NCBI RefSeq assembly: GCF_000209165.1
Contig: NC_009046.1
Coordinates: forward strand, 248,001-312,000
Length of the DNA: 64,000 nt
Source: Scheffersomyces stipitis CBS 6054
Lineage: Eukaryota; Ascomycota; Pichiomycetes; Serinales; Debaryomycetaceae
Direction of reading: 5' to 3'
Shown one piece after another: positions 9,784 through 20,572 of the stretch; the first letter of the stretch is position 1, and each line of letters begins with the position of its first letter. The translations under genes were made by a program, and so were the position numbers. The notes under the pieces were generated by a model. That model made no database searches. It was not told where the DNA came from and worked only from the letters and a program-made list of their open reading frames with translations.

Positions 9784-10335
9784 GTTAGATAAGTTTTATT
9801 TGTGTTTGAATTTGATATTGTATTGTATTGTCCCGAGATGAGTATAGAATGATGAATACCGAGTAATGAGGTCACTGACTACTTTTATTCTTATTCGTGT
9901 TGTTCTAACGAGATACTTGTTTGGAATTTTCTGATGTGAACAGGCATTTATTCACTGTTTATCATTATTCAATAATTGACAATATGAACTTTCTTGCCTG
10001 GTGACTATGCAGTAGCACCTTAACGAACCTCAAAAACTGTTGAAGGTTGGCCTGTATATGGAGTTATAGGTGCTATTGAAATTTATATGTAAGTTTTTTA
10101 TGTATCTAACCCCGATTCACGTATACTAACTTGGAAAGCTTCTTTCTTCTCTGAGGTAATTCCCCAAACTCTAAGCTTCAGCATCAAACTAGTTCAGTAC
10201 CAATTGCATCTCTTTCTTCTCTCATTTGCATCCTCGATCTCCCTTATCTTAATCTCACAGGCTGCATTTTGTCGTTCATAAACCATTTTATTAAATCGAA
10301 ATTTATAAATACAGCTCAAAAACCGCGGAACTCGT
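9784..10335. promoter_or_regulatory. Divergent promoter DYN3/TAF1
   Basis: 552 bases between two divergently read genes. The part nearest TAF1 is pyrimidine-rich with repeated cttctt/ctctc tracts (about 10139-10270), typical of yeast 5' leaders. No clear TATA box next to either ATG. Confidence 0.5.
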
Positions 10336-13300
10336 ATGAAGATTCCCTACATATTGCCTCGTTTGCTGCAACTTACCAACAAGGAGACGATGGTAGAGAG
10401 AAGCCGCAAAGGCAACTCGAAAGTCGAGGATGAGACCGCCTTCAACCAATTTGTAGAATCAGCTGAAGTTCCTGACGATACCGTGATAGAAGCTATTTTT
10501 CTGGAAAGGAAAACGGAACATGCTGTAGACGCTGTAGACTACGAAGATATCGATGAGTTGGCAGATGAAGAAGACCTTCCCGAGGAAGAAGTTAGCACCA
10601 ACAATTTGGACGATGTAGACGAAAACGACAACTTCGAAGCGTTTCTAGATGAACCTCAGAAAGAAGAAGAGCTCCAAAACAGAGCCAATGAAGAGTTTGA
10701 TGACATGTTTGGCGACGGAGGGTTTGAGGATGCTGGTGGAAACAACAACTTGTTCACTGATTTGGATCACAATAACCATCTCATAGATGATGACGGCTTG
10801 ACGGACTTGAACATGGGTGGAATATTTGATGAAGAAACTACTCAAAGTCAGACAAGCATTCCTTCTATCAAGAAAAGAGTTCTTCTGGAAGAACAGAGAA
10901 AGATAAAAAGACAAAGACTAGAGAATATCGTAAAACGACTTGAAAATCAGAGAGTTAGACGTAATATAGCATACCACTTCCCATCCTATTCCAGAAACAA
11001 GCCATTTAACTTTCATAACTTTTTTCTTCCTGAGCCCAAATACTATCGGTATCAGAAGCCATACATCGCGTACAAGGAGAATATCAAGCCTCTTGTGCCT
11101 ACAAAGTTAAGTCTTGAGTTGGAAGTTGATGAGAGAAAACTATTCAAATCTAGAAAGCCTTTATCAAATTCCAAATCTACTAAAGGTATAGTAAGTGTAA
11201 CCCAGCAAGATATTGAATTCATCAGAGACTTGAACAGTAAGAGCTCCCTGACAGAGACATTATTGAAACAGATCTCGTTCTTGAAGAATGACTGGACCAA
11301 TAACGACAAATTCACAAACTATTCCAAAGACTTGATTCTTTCTACTACAGATTGGAACGACGATGCCATTATCAATGCTGGCGATACCAAGTTCGCAGTC
11401 AAGAAAGTCAACTTTGAATCGAACACTGTTGATACGCTGACATTTGACGAAGAAGATGAAAACATATTCAATGGCCAGTTGAACACAGATCTATTGAAGT
11501 TGGACATGAATGATCCTAACTTGTTGTTTGTTCCGGAAAAGAAGTCAAATAAATCGAAATCGTTGATTCCAACTAACGAAAAGTTGTTGCTGTTGAAATT
11601 CAACATTTCAAATGATAAACAGTACGAAATCTTGAAGTCTAACTACAATACTAAGGTTAGAAGTCAGTTGAGTAACTTAAATATCGAACATTCCATCCCT
11701 GCATTAAGACTTCAATCTCCATACTACAAGGTCAAGTTGACTAAGGAAGAATCTCGTTCCTTCCACAGACCCAAGTTTGTTATCAGACCAGGTTCTTTGA
11801 TAAGTTTCTCCAAACTTAAATTGCGTAAGAAGAAGAAAGATCGTGGTAAATCACTACAAGAAGTATTTTCTAAAACTTCAGATTTGTCTACTACTGACAC
11901 TGCTCCCTTGGTTGCAATGGAATACTCAGAAGAATATCCGCTCATACTTTCAAACTTTGGTATGGGCTCCAAGATGATCAACTATTATAGAAAAGAAAGG
12001 GAAGACGATTCATCAAGACCAAAGGCTCAAATTGGCGAGACACATGTCCTTGGTGTTGAGGACAGATCTCCCTTCTGGAATTTTGGAGAGGTAGCCCCGG
12101 GAGATTTTGTTCCAACTTTGTATAACAATATGGTAAGAGCTCCTATATTCAAGCATGAAGTTAAGAATACTGATTTCCTCTTCATCAAATCCCAAGGTGC
12201 CGGTTCGCATCAAAGGTACTTCTTGAGGGCTATTAACTTCATGTTCTCTGTGGGTAATGTCTTTCCTGCTGTAGAAATCCCAGCACCACATTCCAGAAAG
12301 GTTACCAATACGTCGAAGAATAGATTAAAGATGGTTGTTTTCAGAGTAATGAATAGCATGGGTGTCGCTCGTGTGTCGGTTAAAGACGTTTCTAGACACT
12401 TTCCTGACCAGAATGATATGCAAAATAGACAGAGATTGAAGGAGTTCATGGAATATCAGAGACAGGGTGATGACCAAGGTTTCTGGAAAATCAGAAATAG
12501 CGACAGTGTTCCAAATGAGAACGAAATAAGATCCATGATTACTCCCGAAGACATTTCTTTATTGGATAGTATGCAATACGGTCAACAGACACTAGACGAT
12601 ACCTACATGTTGTTTAACAATGATAAAAAGGACGAAGCCAAAAAGGAAGAAAAGAAGGAGAAAAAAGAAATCGAATCTAATGAAAAAGATAAAGAAAAAG
12701 AAAAGGAAAAAGATAAAGATAAAGAGGACAATGAAAACGAAGCCCAAGAGAATGGCTCGAAGAAAGAAAAGGATAAAGAAAAAGAACGAACAAGAAGACC
12801 CAGAGATCCAGATGCCGAAGTTGATATGGACGAGGAATTGGCTCCTTGGAACTTGTCTCGTAACTTTGTCAACGCAAACCAGACTAAGTCGATGTTGCAG
12901 CTTAACGGTGAAGGAGATCCTACAGGTATTGGGTTGGGCTATTCTCTTTTGAGATCTACACAGAAAAATGGTTTCAAGCCGCTATTTGCACCTGTCAGAG
13001 AGAATGTTCCTAAAAATAATACTGCTGCCTATCAGCAGAAATTATATGAGGCTGAGGTCAAGAGAATTTGGTACTCTCAGAGGAGTTCGTTGGTCGATCA
13101 CGGACCTGACTTCAATCTTCAAGCCATCTATGATGAATACAAACCAGTCAATCAAATGAAAACGATAAAAAACATGGTCAAACAGGAAGACAAGAATGAC
13201 TTCGAAAACAAGGTGTTGAGAATTACTAGAAGAGTCAGAGACGAGAATGGCATTCTCCAGAGAAAAGTTGAAACAATCACCGATCCGAGGTTGATCACAG

Positions 13301-13869
13301 CATACATCAGACGCAAGAAGCAGATTGAAGATGAAATGATGAAGAATGCTGAAGTGGGTGACATTTTGCCTACAAATGACAAGGAATTGAACAAGATTCG
13401 TCGTAAGATTTTGGAAGAGAAATTGGCTTCAGCAGAAAAAAGAGCCAAACAGAACAAATCTAAGAAGCCTCCCAAAGATTCTATCCATGCTGCTGCCGCT
13501 GCTGGTGGTACGATTATCGATGCCAACACTGTCATGTTGCCGGATGGTTCATATGCCATCGGTGGTAAAGGTATTGGAAAGGGTAAGTCTAAAACACGAA
13601 GGTGTGCTTCTTGTGGAGCATTTGGACACATTAGAACTAACAAGACATGTCCACTTTATGCAATCACAAGAGGTGGTACTGTTCCTCTCCAGAAAGACGA
13701 ACAAGGTAATCCTATAATCCCAGCATCAGTGATTATTCCACCAGGTATGATTGGTATTACTGCAAGACATGCACCACCAGTACCTGAACAAGCTCCAGCT
13801 TCTGACGTGGCACAAGCGACTTCTGCGTCCCCACCAGCTCCAGCTACAGCTGCACCTACGGATCAATAA
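10336..13869 (+). CDS. TAF1: TFIID subunit TAF1
   Basis: Largest TFIID subunit; its N-terminal TAND segments bind and inhibit TBP. Seen in order: an acidic N-terminus with DAVDYEDIDELADEEDLPEE (about 55-75), as in yeast TAND2; the conserved TAF1 core (DUF3591, about 530-1000) with segments such as GEVAPGDFVPTLYNNMVRAP and FFLRAINFMFSVGNVFP-like sequence (RYFLRAINFMFSVGNVFPAV); a Lys/Glu/Asp run at about 765-825; and a zinc knuckle (about 1088-1106, RRCASCGAFGHIRTNKTCPL). The protein ends in a Pro/Ala tail with no bromodomain, as in other budding yeasts, where Bdf1 supplies that function. Length 1177 against 1066 in S. cerevisiae. An alternative start at 10390 (MVERSRKG) would remove 18 residues and may be the true one. 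Confidence 0.95.
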   Translation: MKIPYILPRLLQLTNKETMVERSRKGNSKVEDETAFNQFVESAEVPDDTVIEAIFLERKTEHAVDAVDYEDIDELADEEDLPEEEVSTNNLDDVDENDNFEAFLDEPQKEEELQNRANEEFDDMFGDGGFEDAGGNNNLFTDLDHNNHLIDDDGLTDLNMGGIFDEETTQSQTSIPSIKKRVLLEEQRKIKRQRLENIVKRLENQRVRRNIAYHFPSYSRNKPFNFHNFFLPEPKYYRYQKPYIAYKENIKPLVPTKLSLELEVDERKLFKSRKPLSNSKSTKGIVSVTQQDIEFIRDLNSKSSLTETLLKQISFLKNDWTNNDKFTNYSKDLILSTTDWNDDAIINAGDTKFAVKKVNFESNTVDTLTFDEEDENIFNGQLNTDLLKLDMNDPNLLFVPEKKSNKSKSLIPTNEKLLLLKFNISNDKQYEILKSNYNTKVRSQLSNLNIEHSIPALRLQSPYYKVKLTKEESRSFHRPKFVIRPGSLISFSKLKLRKKKKDRGKSLQEVFSKTSDLSTTDTAPLVAMEYSEEYPLILSNFGMGSKMINYYRKEREDDSSRPKAQIGETHVLGVEDRSPFWNFGEVAPGDFVPTLYNNMVRAPIFKHEVKNTDFLFIKSQGAGSHQRYFLRAINFMFSVGNVFPAVEIPAPHSRKVTNTSKNRLKMVVFRVMNSMGVARVSVKDVSRHFPDQNDMQNRQRLKEFMEYQRQGDDQGFWKIRNSDSVPNENEIRSMITPEDISLLDSMQYGQQTLDDTYMLFNNDKKDEAKKEEKKEKKEIESNEKDKEKEKEKDKDKEDNENEAQENGSKKEKDKEKERTRRPRDPDAEVDMDEELAPWNLSRNFVNANQTKSMLQLNGEGDPTGIGLGYSLLRSTQKNGFKPLFAPVRENVPKNNTAAYQQKLYEAEVKRIWYSQRSSLVDHGPDFNLQAIYDEYKPVNQMKTIKNMVKQEDKNDFENKVLRITRRVRDENGILQRKVETITDPRLITAYIRRKKQIEDEMMKNAEVGDILPTNDKELNKIRRKILEEKLASAEKRAKQNKSKKPPKDSIHAAAAAGGTIIDANTVMLPDGSYAIGGKGIGKGKSKTRRCASCGAFGHIRTNKTCPLYAITRGGTVPLQKDEQGNPIIPASVIIPPGMIGITARHAPPVPEQAPASDVAQATSASPPAPATAAPTDQ

Positions 13870-15321
13870 TAAATTTTACGCATAAGTCTATAAGCAACCA
13901 TGAAACGAAACAAACTATAGTTGTAGTATAATCTATTCATTGTAAAGTGAATCTATATAATGTGAGTTGTTACGGGCGGGCCGTCCACGCATTTAGAATG
14001 TAATTTGCTTGATGAAGTAAAAATCGTAGCCATTGTTGCGACCGTTTCAGGGACCGATCTCAACACTTTCTCCTATTGTTTAACGTAAAGGGTACTTTGT
14101 TACAATAAACATAAGGCTTTCATGAGACATGCAGGAACAGAACGTAATACAGTTGAAATTACTAGAAATAACTGGAAATGTACATGAAAAGGATACCTAA
14201 ATTTACGAGAAGGTAACAGGAAACAGCTCAGTATATTGCCGATGTAGATTTTGTATATCTTGACGCCTTTTCGTCTTTACTGACTTACTCCATTGTCATG
14301 CCACAGTAGTCTAGCATGCGACGACAGGTGCCTTAGGCAAGAAAGAGGTATTTTTTGAGCCACTGCAGCAAAGGAAGCCGCACAGTGCTGTAAGTAGATC
14401 CAAGTTTCGTAAGGCTCAGAAATAAAATTTTTCGTTTAGACAAGCTTCCTAGAGCAGAGGAAAGAAGGTAAGTGAATCCACTGCCTTACCAGGACATAGA
14501 TGACGATGCCTGTATGAACAGTGGTAACCACGGGCTCATGACTTCTTCTGCTACCTTTTGGCTTTTGGCTTTTGGCTTTTGTCTTTCGGCTCTGGAATGT
14601 TGTGGCGTAAACGATGGGTATTATTTTTCCGTATATTATTTACTTGTCTAGAAATCGTAAAATAACTTTGTAACTTAAGTAGTAACAACAAAGAGAGAGG
14701 CCACCGAGGTCCCTTAACTCAAGCAGAGCTAGTTCGAGCTGAGAATGCCAATGCCAGAATTCCATTAAGCAAAGAGCAGTTGGGCAGAACGGCGCTATGA
14801 GAATGTAACAATGGTGAACTGTAAACATTTGCTCAATTTGTAACTCGTTTGAGATCCAATGGGTAAGGCATATTTTTGAAGATCGGCCTTTTCGTTACCA
14901 TAGAAATTTTACATAACAATAGTGTATTCTGTTCGCACCTTACTCACGGGACAGTTGACGCTATGTTGTTGGCATTTACGGCTTTGTGATTCACGTGAGT
15001 CTGCAACCACTCATGTCCACAGTTTTTTATTTTCTTCTGTCAACTTTTAAAGATTTCCCAAAATTGCTTAATTTATAATTGCAACTGCAGGACTAATTCC
15101 AAGATGCCCTAATCAATTTTTTGGTTCTGCTAAAGATCTAACTAAAAGCCACGATTAGAAATGTTAAAAACGGCTCCATTCCCCTTCTGTAGATGTTGAT
15201 TTATTTCGCTCTTCAACAGCTTCATTTGTCTTCTTACTTTGTTTGTTGCTTGCTACCTTTTCTTGCGAACATATAATCTAGTCGCTGTATATAGCCGTTC
15301 GAGAAAGTATAGGACCTAACC
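13870..15321. other. Intergenic, TAF1 to amino-acid permease
   Basis: 1.45 kb without a convincing gene. Holds the TAF1 3' end, a heptamer repeat at 14555-14589 and the permease promoter. The last 200 bases before 15322 are pyrimidine-rich. I saw no GATAA cluster here, although GAP1 is nitrogen-regulated in other yeasts. Confidence 0.5.
14555..14589 (+). repeat. Five-unit 7-bp tandem repeat (CTTTTGG)
   Basis: Three perfect CTTTTGG units followed by CTTTTGT and CTTTCGG. Short intergenic microsatellite. Confidence 0.9.
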
Positions 15322-17115
15322 ATGCTGTACGAAAAGGGCAAAAATCCAAGCTCGTTGGACGAAGAGGCACACAGCTACCGCAATAGCCCCGCCATTCAAG
15401 ATGACGATAGAAGCAGTTCCTACAGTAGTGGATCCTACTATCTGGAATCAAAAGGTGGTAGCGCTTTCACCCGTTTCATCGACTCTTTCAAACCCATCGA
15501 CTTAGAAGAAGATGGTATTGACACCACCAACATGACTCCTATGGAGAAATCTATTATTGCTAGTGCAAGACATCCTTTGGCCAGAAGATTAAAGTCTAGG
15601 CACTTGCAAATGATTGCTATTGGTGGTTCTATTGGTACGGGTCTTTTCATTGGTAGTGGTTACTCGTTGTACATGGGTGGTCCAGCCGGTCTTTTGATTG
15701 GTTATCTCTTGGTTGGTTACTCTATGTTGTGTGTAATCTATGGTTTAGGTGAACTTTCTGTTCAATTTCCAGTCTCCGGTTCCTTCAATGCCTACTTCAC
15801 CAGATTTGTCGATGACAGTTGGGGTTTCACCTTAGGTTTATTGTATGCTACATCATGGTTGGTTTCCTTCCCCTCTGAGTTGATTGCCTGTTCTATGACT
15901 ATTCAATATTGGAATACGTCTGTAAATCCTGCCGTTTGGGTTGCAGTATTCTATGTTGTTATTGTTTCTATCAACTTCTTTGGTGTTAAGGGTTATGGTG
16001 AAGCTGAATTCTATCTTTCGATCATCAAGGTTGTCGCCGTCGTTGGTTTCCTTATTGTTGGTGTCTGTATTATTTGCGGTGTTGGTGAAGGTGGATATAT
16101 TGGTGGCAGATACTGGCACAACCCTGGATCATTTAACCATGGCTTCAAAGGTGTTTGTTCTGTCTTCATTGGTGCTGCCTTCTCCTTTGGTGGTATTGAA
16201 TTGGTAGCATTGGCTGCTGCTGAAACCAGAAACCCAAGAAAATCTTTGCCAAAGGCAACTAAGCAAGTCTTCTGGAGAATTACTATATTCTACATCCTTA
16301 CTGCTATCATCATTGGTTTCTTAGTTCCATACAACAACCCCATGTTATTGAGCGGTAACTCAAGCGAAGATATCGTTGCTTCTCCATTCGTTATTGCTAT
16401 TCAATCTGGTGGTATTAAAGTGCTTCCACATATCATGAACGCTGTTATCTTGGTTGCAGTTGTCTCTGTTGGTAACTCTTCTGTGTACGGGTGCTCCAGA
16501 ACATTGGCTTCTTTGGCTGTTCAGGGCTTGATTCCTTCCATCTTTGGTTACATTGACAGAGCTGGAAGACCTATGGTTGCTATTATGTTTACTAACTTGG
16601 TTGGTTTACTCGGTTTCTTGGTTGCAAGTGAAAACCAAGGTACTGTTTTTACTTGGTTCTTTTCCATCTGTTCTTTGGCTGCTTTCTTCACCTGGATTGC
16701 CATATGTTTCACACATCTTAGGTGGAGATGGGCTCTTGCTGCTCAGGGTAGGTCATTAGATGAAGTTGCATTCGTGTCGCCATTGGGAACATTTGGTTCC
16801 TACTCTGGTATTTTAATTTTATCGTTGATTGTTGTCGGTGAAATCTGGATCTCTATTTGGCCAATTGGTGAACCAGCTAGCAACATCACATTCTGGCAAA
16901 ACTGTTTGTCCTTGCCATTAATGCTTGTTTCTATCATTGCCCACAAGACATGGTACCGTTCTTGGAACCGTATCATGGTTAAGTTGGAAGACGTTGATTT
17001 GGATACCGGCAGAAGAGATGTTGACGTCGAATTATTGAAGCAAGAAATTGCAGACGAAAGAGAAACACTCAGACAACAACCATTCTATCTTAAGTTCTAC
17101 CACTTCTGGTGTTAG
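15322..17115 (+). CDS. GAP1: Amino-acid permease, GAP1-type (YAT/APC family)
   Basis: Plasma-membrane proton-coupled amino-acid importer. The hydrophilic N-terminal region (about 1-90) is Ser/Asp-rich and precedes HPLARRLKSRHLQMIAIGGS. The first membrane helix carries the family motif GGSIGTGLFIGSG (about 101-113). About twelve hydrophobic helices follow, with ELVALAAAETRNPRKSLPKA in the conserved cytoplasmic loop. The C-terminus ends in FYHFWC; the terminal FWC is the usual palmitoylation-associated ending of yeast amino-acid permeases. Length 597, close to S. cerevisiae Gap1 (602). Codon use is biased as in a highly expressed gene. CUG-clade yeasts have several GAP paralogues, so the exact orthologue (GAP1, GAP2 and so on) is not settled by sequence alone. 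Confidence 0.85.
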   Translation: MLYEKGKNPSSLDEEAHSYRNSPAIQDDDRSSSYSSGSYYLESKGGSAFTRFIDSFKPIDLEEDGIDTTNMTPMEKSIIASARHPLARRLKSRHLQMIAIGGSIGTGLFIGSGYSLYMGGPAGLLIGYLLVGYSMLCVIYGLGELSVQFPVSGSFNAYFTRFVDDSWGFTLGLLYATSWLVSFPSELIACSMTIQYWNTSVNPAVWVAVFYVVIVSINFFGVKGYGEAEFYLSIIKVVAVVGFLIVGVCIICGVGEGGYIGGRYWHNPGSFNHGFKGVCSVFIGAAFSFGGIELVALAAAETRNPRKSLPKATKQVFWRITIFYILTAIIIGFLVPYNNPMLLSGNSSEDIVASPFVIAIQSGGIKVLPHIMNAVILVAVVSVGNSSVYGCSRTLASLAVQGLIPSIFGYIDRAGRPMVAIMFTNLVGLLGFLVASENQGTVFTWFFSICSLAAFFTWIAICFTHLRWRWALAAQGRSLDEVAFVSPLGTFGSYSGILILSLIVVGEIWISIWPIGEPASNITFWQNCLSLPLMLVSIIAHKTWYRSWNRIMVKLEDVDLDTGRRDVDVELLKQEIADERETLRQQPFYLKFYHFWC

Positions 17116-17370
17116 ATGGCTTCAGGGAGCCTCATAATTTTCTTCAATTCACTTCGTAACGCATACAGAGTCTATATTCTAATATCCTAGTCATATCTAC
17201 GAATGTCACTTTTCAAGATTCTAATATAATAAATAACATTTAATAAAAGTAGAAAAACTAATGTGGTGAACTGAATATGTAAAAGGATAAGGGCGTCTCA
17301 CTTTTTGCACCCAAAACTGTTTCAATCGCTGACGCCGAGTAGCAAGACAAAGCATCTTTTGTGGAACTAT

Positions 17371-17529
17371 TCAAGCGTGGTGCATGAGCTTCACGTTGTT
17401 GTATTCATTGTCGCTTTTCACGTAGATCTTCTTCAACAGCGAGTTCTTGTAGTAGTAGTTGCTCATATAGTAGACACCGGCACCGTAGCAGATACCACCG
17501 ATCAATAAGGCCTTAGCTGGAGCGAGCAT
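17371..17529 (-). CDS. 52-residue single-pass membrane protein, unknown
   Basis: A short frame below the usual 60-codon cutoff, starting at the ATG at 17529. The product begins MLAPAKALLIGGICYGAGVY, a Gly-rich hydrophobic helix (about residues 5-22), followed by a Tyr/Lys-rich hydrophilic tail ending in LMHHA. It is supported by strong codon bias (GCC, GGT, GTC, TAC, AAC, AAG, ATC), which is unlike random intergenic sequence, and by a TATATATA element at 17620-17627, about 90 bases upstream. One CTG codon at residue 31 would be Ser in this clade. The size, short N-terminus and Gly-x-x-x-Gly helix resemble small mitochondrial inner-membrane subunits, but I cannot name it. It lies between the permease (plus strand) and GSM1 (minus strand). 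Confidence 0.65.
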   Translation of the reverse strand: MLAPAKALLIGGICYGAGVYYMSNYYYKNSLLKKIYVKSDNEYNNVKLMHHA

Positions 17530-17952
17530 GTTAGTTTTAGTTTGTTAGTTGTGTAGCAAAGTTGTCTTTGTTGTATAATACAGAATAAATAGAAATAAAT
17601 AGATACGCCTAAATCCCAGTATATATAGTCCTCGTAAGTGGATCTCTACCACTTCTAAGTGGTCATAGTGCTCAGCTGGAAGACAATCCAGTTAGAAGGG
17701 GCAGTCGCAAAAATTTCTACTGTATGCGAAAAAAGAAAATGTCACCCCACTAAAAGATCACTCCATTTCTGCATTTGGTCTTACACCTTATTATTCATCG
17801 ACCGTCACCACCCAGAAATGACAATCTATCGCCGATGATTACCTTATCGAGAGGGGTCTCATGATCATGTAATTTTTTTACTCTACCAGGGCGGGTGGAT
17901 GTCTGTATTGGTGTGTCCACTTTTGCATCTAGTGGTTCCACTCGTCACATTT
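17530..17952. promoter_or_regulatory. Promoter of the 52-residue gene and GSM1 3' flank
   Basis: 423 bases. Contains TATATATA at 17620-17627 serving the minus-strand small gene. Nothing else recognised. Confidence 0.5.
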
Positions 17953-19683
17953 TTAGTACATCCTCACACCGTCTCCTGCAGGAAGAATTGGTAGGAATTG
18001 ACCTATGATCATCATAGGTAGATCAAACATGTCTCGCTTAACGGTCCATACCGAGCAAAACTCGATGTGATCCCTCTCGGACAACTCATATGAAAGCCGT
18101 CTTGTTCCTGTTTGATCCGATACGTTTCTATTTTGGTTTTTGGTGAGCTTGATTTTGGTAATAATACTCAGATGGAGGTTTCCGACTGCGACAGTCTTAA
18201 ACAACCGGAAATAGTTGGTAATCGACTCATCGTCATACATGAGCTCCATAATAAATGTACGGTGCGACAATAAGTCGGCTAGATTGTAACCAAGTAAACT
18301 GAGCAAATCGTCCGTTATCGACACGATTTCGCCGGTTCTTCTCCAAATAATAGTGGGCGATGAGTTTAGCTGCGAAAGCTTCTCGTAGTCAATTAAACAA
18401 CGCTGGAACGTCATTTCCAAGAACTGTAAATCGTAGGGCTTCAAGAGTGACTTGTGGGCAGAAATAAATGTAGGTCTGTAGCTTGCAATTAACTTAAGAA
18501 TTACAAGTAGACTCTGCCTTTTGGCTTGCTTTTGTTCCGCAGGTAGGTTGTTCCCCAGGAACCGTTTCTTTAAAAAATGGGTCAACAGATGATACGATTG
18601 CGGATAATCAAAGTTCATAATGTTGTTGGTGTATATATCCTGTACGGACTGATAGAGATGGTGTGTTACAAGCGGAGAAACATACTCTGTTGGAATAGAC
18701 GACGATTGGGCTATCTTGTGCATGAGAGGGTTATTGATTGCTTCTTGAAACATGGGACGCTGGGTAACATTGTTATCAAGGAATTCAGTAGACTCCAATT
18801 TAACATTACTGCTGTTTAGATTAGGTAATTGGCTCGATTCGTTCGAAAACCCAAGTGATATGAAGGGACGAGAATCCTTGAGTCGCTGCAAAACTTTTCT
18901 CCGAGGCTGGTTAAGGTCGTCGTAGTTGATTTGACTACTAAAATTGGGAGATACTGTGTTTGTATTATATTCTGAAACACTGGTGTTAGAAGGCGACGGC
19001 GACGTCGGCTTTGAATGCAAGATTATATCTCCCAACATCAAGTACTCTTCGTTCAAATAGTTTGAACTGAATGTTCCTGTTCCTATGGCAGTGTTGGGTC
19101 TACTGGCATTTACAGAGTTTGCTGACATGTTGTCGGAGTCTGTGTCCTTGAAATTTTGTTCTTCGAGTAACCTATTAAGCACATCGTTGGTAGTGTTCAA
19201 CATGGAGTTATGAAGAGATAATTTCTGTTGTTGCTGAGGATGAAACTGCTGAGGATGTTGTACCTCCTGTTGAAGTAAAGCATTGCCTACAAATTGTGGA
19301 GAAACAACCATATTCGATGCTGGCGACGGTATCTCCGGTTTAATAGTTGGTGACATGAATCCGTCTATTGGGTTATGGGGATAATCTGCACTAGAGCTTC
19401 CAGGCGAAGACCTTGTCGATGAGTCTATGGTTGAACTGACACTTGTTCTTGCTCTTTTAGAACCGGACTGTGCCTGAGCTTCGCTGCCTCTTCGTGAATT
19501 TGTGTTGAGATACTTAGCTCTCTTTCGTATCACATCACGACACTCATGGGCGAGGCCCCTTTTCACACAATTCTTACAAGGTCTTTCATTCGAGCACTGT
19601 AGATGTTTTTCATGACAGAATACGCACGCTCGTGATGCAGGCTTCCTATTCTTCTTCTCATGAGGACTGAGCCGCTTGGTCAT
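17953..19683 (-). CDS. GSM1: Zn2Cys6 regulator GSM1 (glucose starvation modulator)
   Basis: Transcription factor of the Gsm1/Ert1/Rds2 group, which controls non-fermentative carbon and gluconeogenic genes. The N-terminus MTKRLSPHEKKNRK... leads into a binuclear zinc cluster with C20, C23, C30, C36, C39 and C48 (CX2CX6CX5CX2CX8C). A long Ser/Asn/Gln-rich linker contains the short family element RPFISLGF. The C-terminal part holds a PAS-like domain (about 420-570), with IIWRRTGEIVSITDDLLSL and ending in VWTVKRDMFDLPMMIIGQFL, matching the end of S. cerevisiae Gsm1 (WTVKRD...GQFLPI). Length 576 against 618. Gsm1 is preferred over Ert1 or Rds2 because of the MTK(K/R)L N-terminus and the RPFISL element. 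Confidence 0.82.
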   Translation of the reverse strand: MTKRLSPHEKKNRKPASRACVFCHEKHLQCSNERPCKNCVKRGLAHECRDVIRKRAKYLNTNSRRGSEAQAQSGSKRARTSVSSTIDSSTRSSPGSSSADYPHNPIDGFMSPTIKPEIPSPASNMVVSPQFVGNALLQQEVQHPQQFHPQQQQKLSLHNSMLNTTNDVLNRLLEEQNFKDTDSDNMSANSVNASRPNTAIGTGTFSSNYLNEEYLMLGDIILHSKPTSPSPSNTSVSEYNTNTVSPNFSSQINYDDLNQPRRKVLQRLKDSRPFISLGFSNESSQLPNLNSSNVKLESTEFLDNNVTQRPMFQEAINNPLMHKIAQSSSIPTEYVSPLVTHHLYQSVQDIYTNNIMNFDYPQSYHLLTHFLKKRFLGNNLPAEQKQAKRQSLLVILKLIASYRPTFISAHKSLLKPYDLQFLEMTFQRCLIDYEKLSQLNSSPTIIWRRTGEIVSITDDLLSLLGYNLADLLSHRTFIMELMYDDESITNYFRLFKTVAVGNLHLSIITKIKLTKNQNRNVSDQTGTRRLSYELSERDHIEFCSVWTVKRDMFDLPMMIIGQFLPILPAGDGVRMY

Positions 19684-20572
19684 TTCTGGAATATGTGCGT
19701 ATGCGATTGTGAGAGTCGTGGTTGATCGTTTAGTGAATTGGAAAAGTGTTCACTTTAATTTTAGTTCGACTCAAATCATATATATACAAAACGAATTCAA
19801 CCCAGACGGTTTTTGATTCAAAGGAGATAAAAGGAGACACTCAAGTCTATCTCAATAAGGCTTCTTGTCTGGACTCAGAACAACTATAGGTATGGCGACG
19901 AGATTCTGCGTTATTTGTCAAGGATGACAAAAGTGGAAATCTGGGGTACTTATAGCTTCAATAATTTTCTCACTACTTACATACATTGTGGTTACAAAAC
20001 CAGGAAAAGACAGGAAAGAAATCCCGGACACCTTCGGAACAAATAGTGTTTGTGGGGGCTCCTGTACAGAAAAGACAGAACAGGCGGAAGAATAGGTAAA
20101 GAGTTTTTAAGTGAAGTTTGCTTGTTGGGTTCTGATCAATGACACTGGTAAAATGGCAAATGTCCAAGACATTCTGGTCATATTGGATTGCAATAGAGTT
20201 GGGTGTCCGCCAATGAGAACACAGTTAGTGATATGTATATTTCTAATTTGTAGGCTTTTCAAGAGACCTGAATGAGACATAATGTACTAACTGTCTTTGT
20301 GTGTCAGCTTCAGCGTCGGAAGAACTTGGAAGAGTCCGGTGGTTGAAACAGGGTACAACTTCTGGCTGCTGGATTTGATGGACTCTGCTCGCAAAAAGCG
20401 AAACGTGTTTTCTCAGAGCCCGAAAGGGTTAATTGTTGCAGTGGCCGGCCGAGCTCGGGTCCTGTTTTCTGGTACCTTCGCGATTTTGCAACTGCTCTGT
20501 CCCGGACCAACACCGGGAAATTGCACACGGCTGAATAGCTCAAACAATCTGCTCGATAAGGGATTATGCATA

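Noticed and set aside
12603..12952. Overlapping frames of 89 and 110 codons on both strands inside TAF1
   Set aside because: Both come from the purine-rich Lys/Glu/Asp run of TAF1; products are Ser/Phe- or Lys-only low complexity.
13152..13643. 163-codon minus-strand frame in TAF1
   Set aside because: Antisense shadow of the conserved TAF1 C-terminal region, with no domain of its own.
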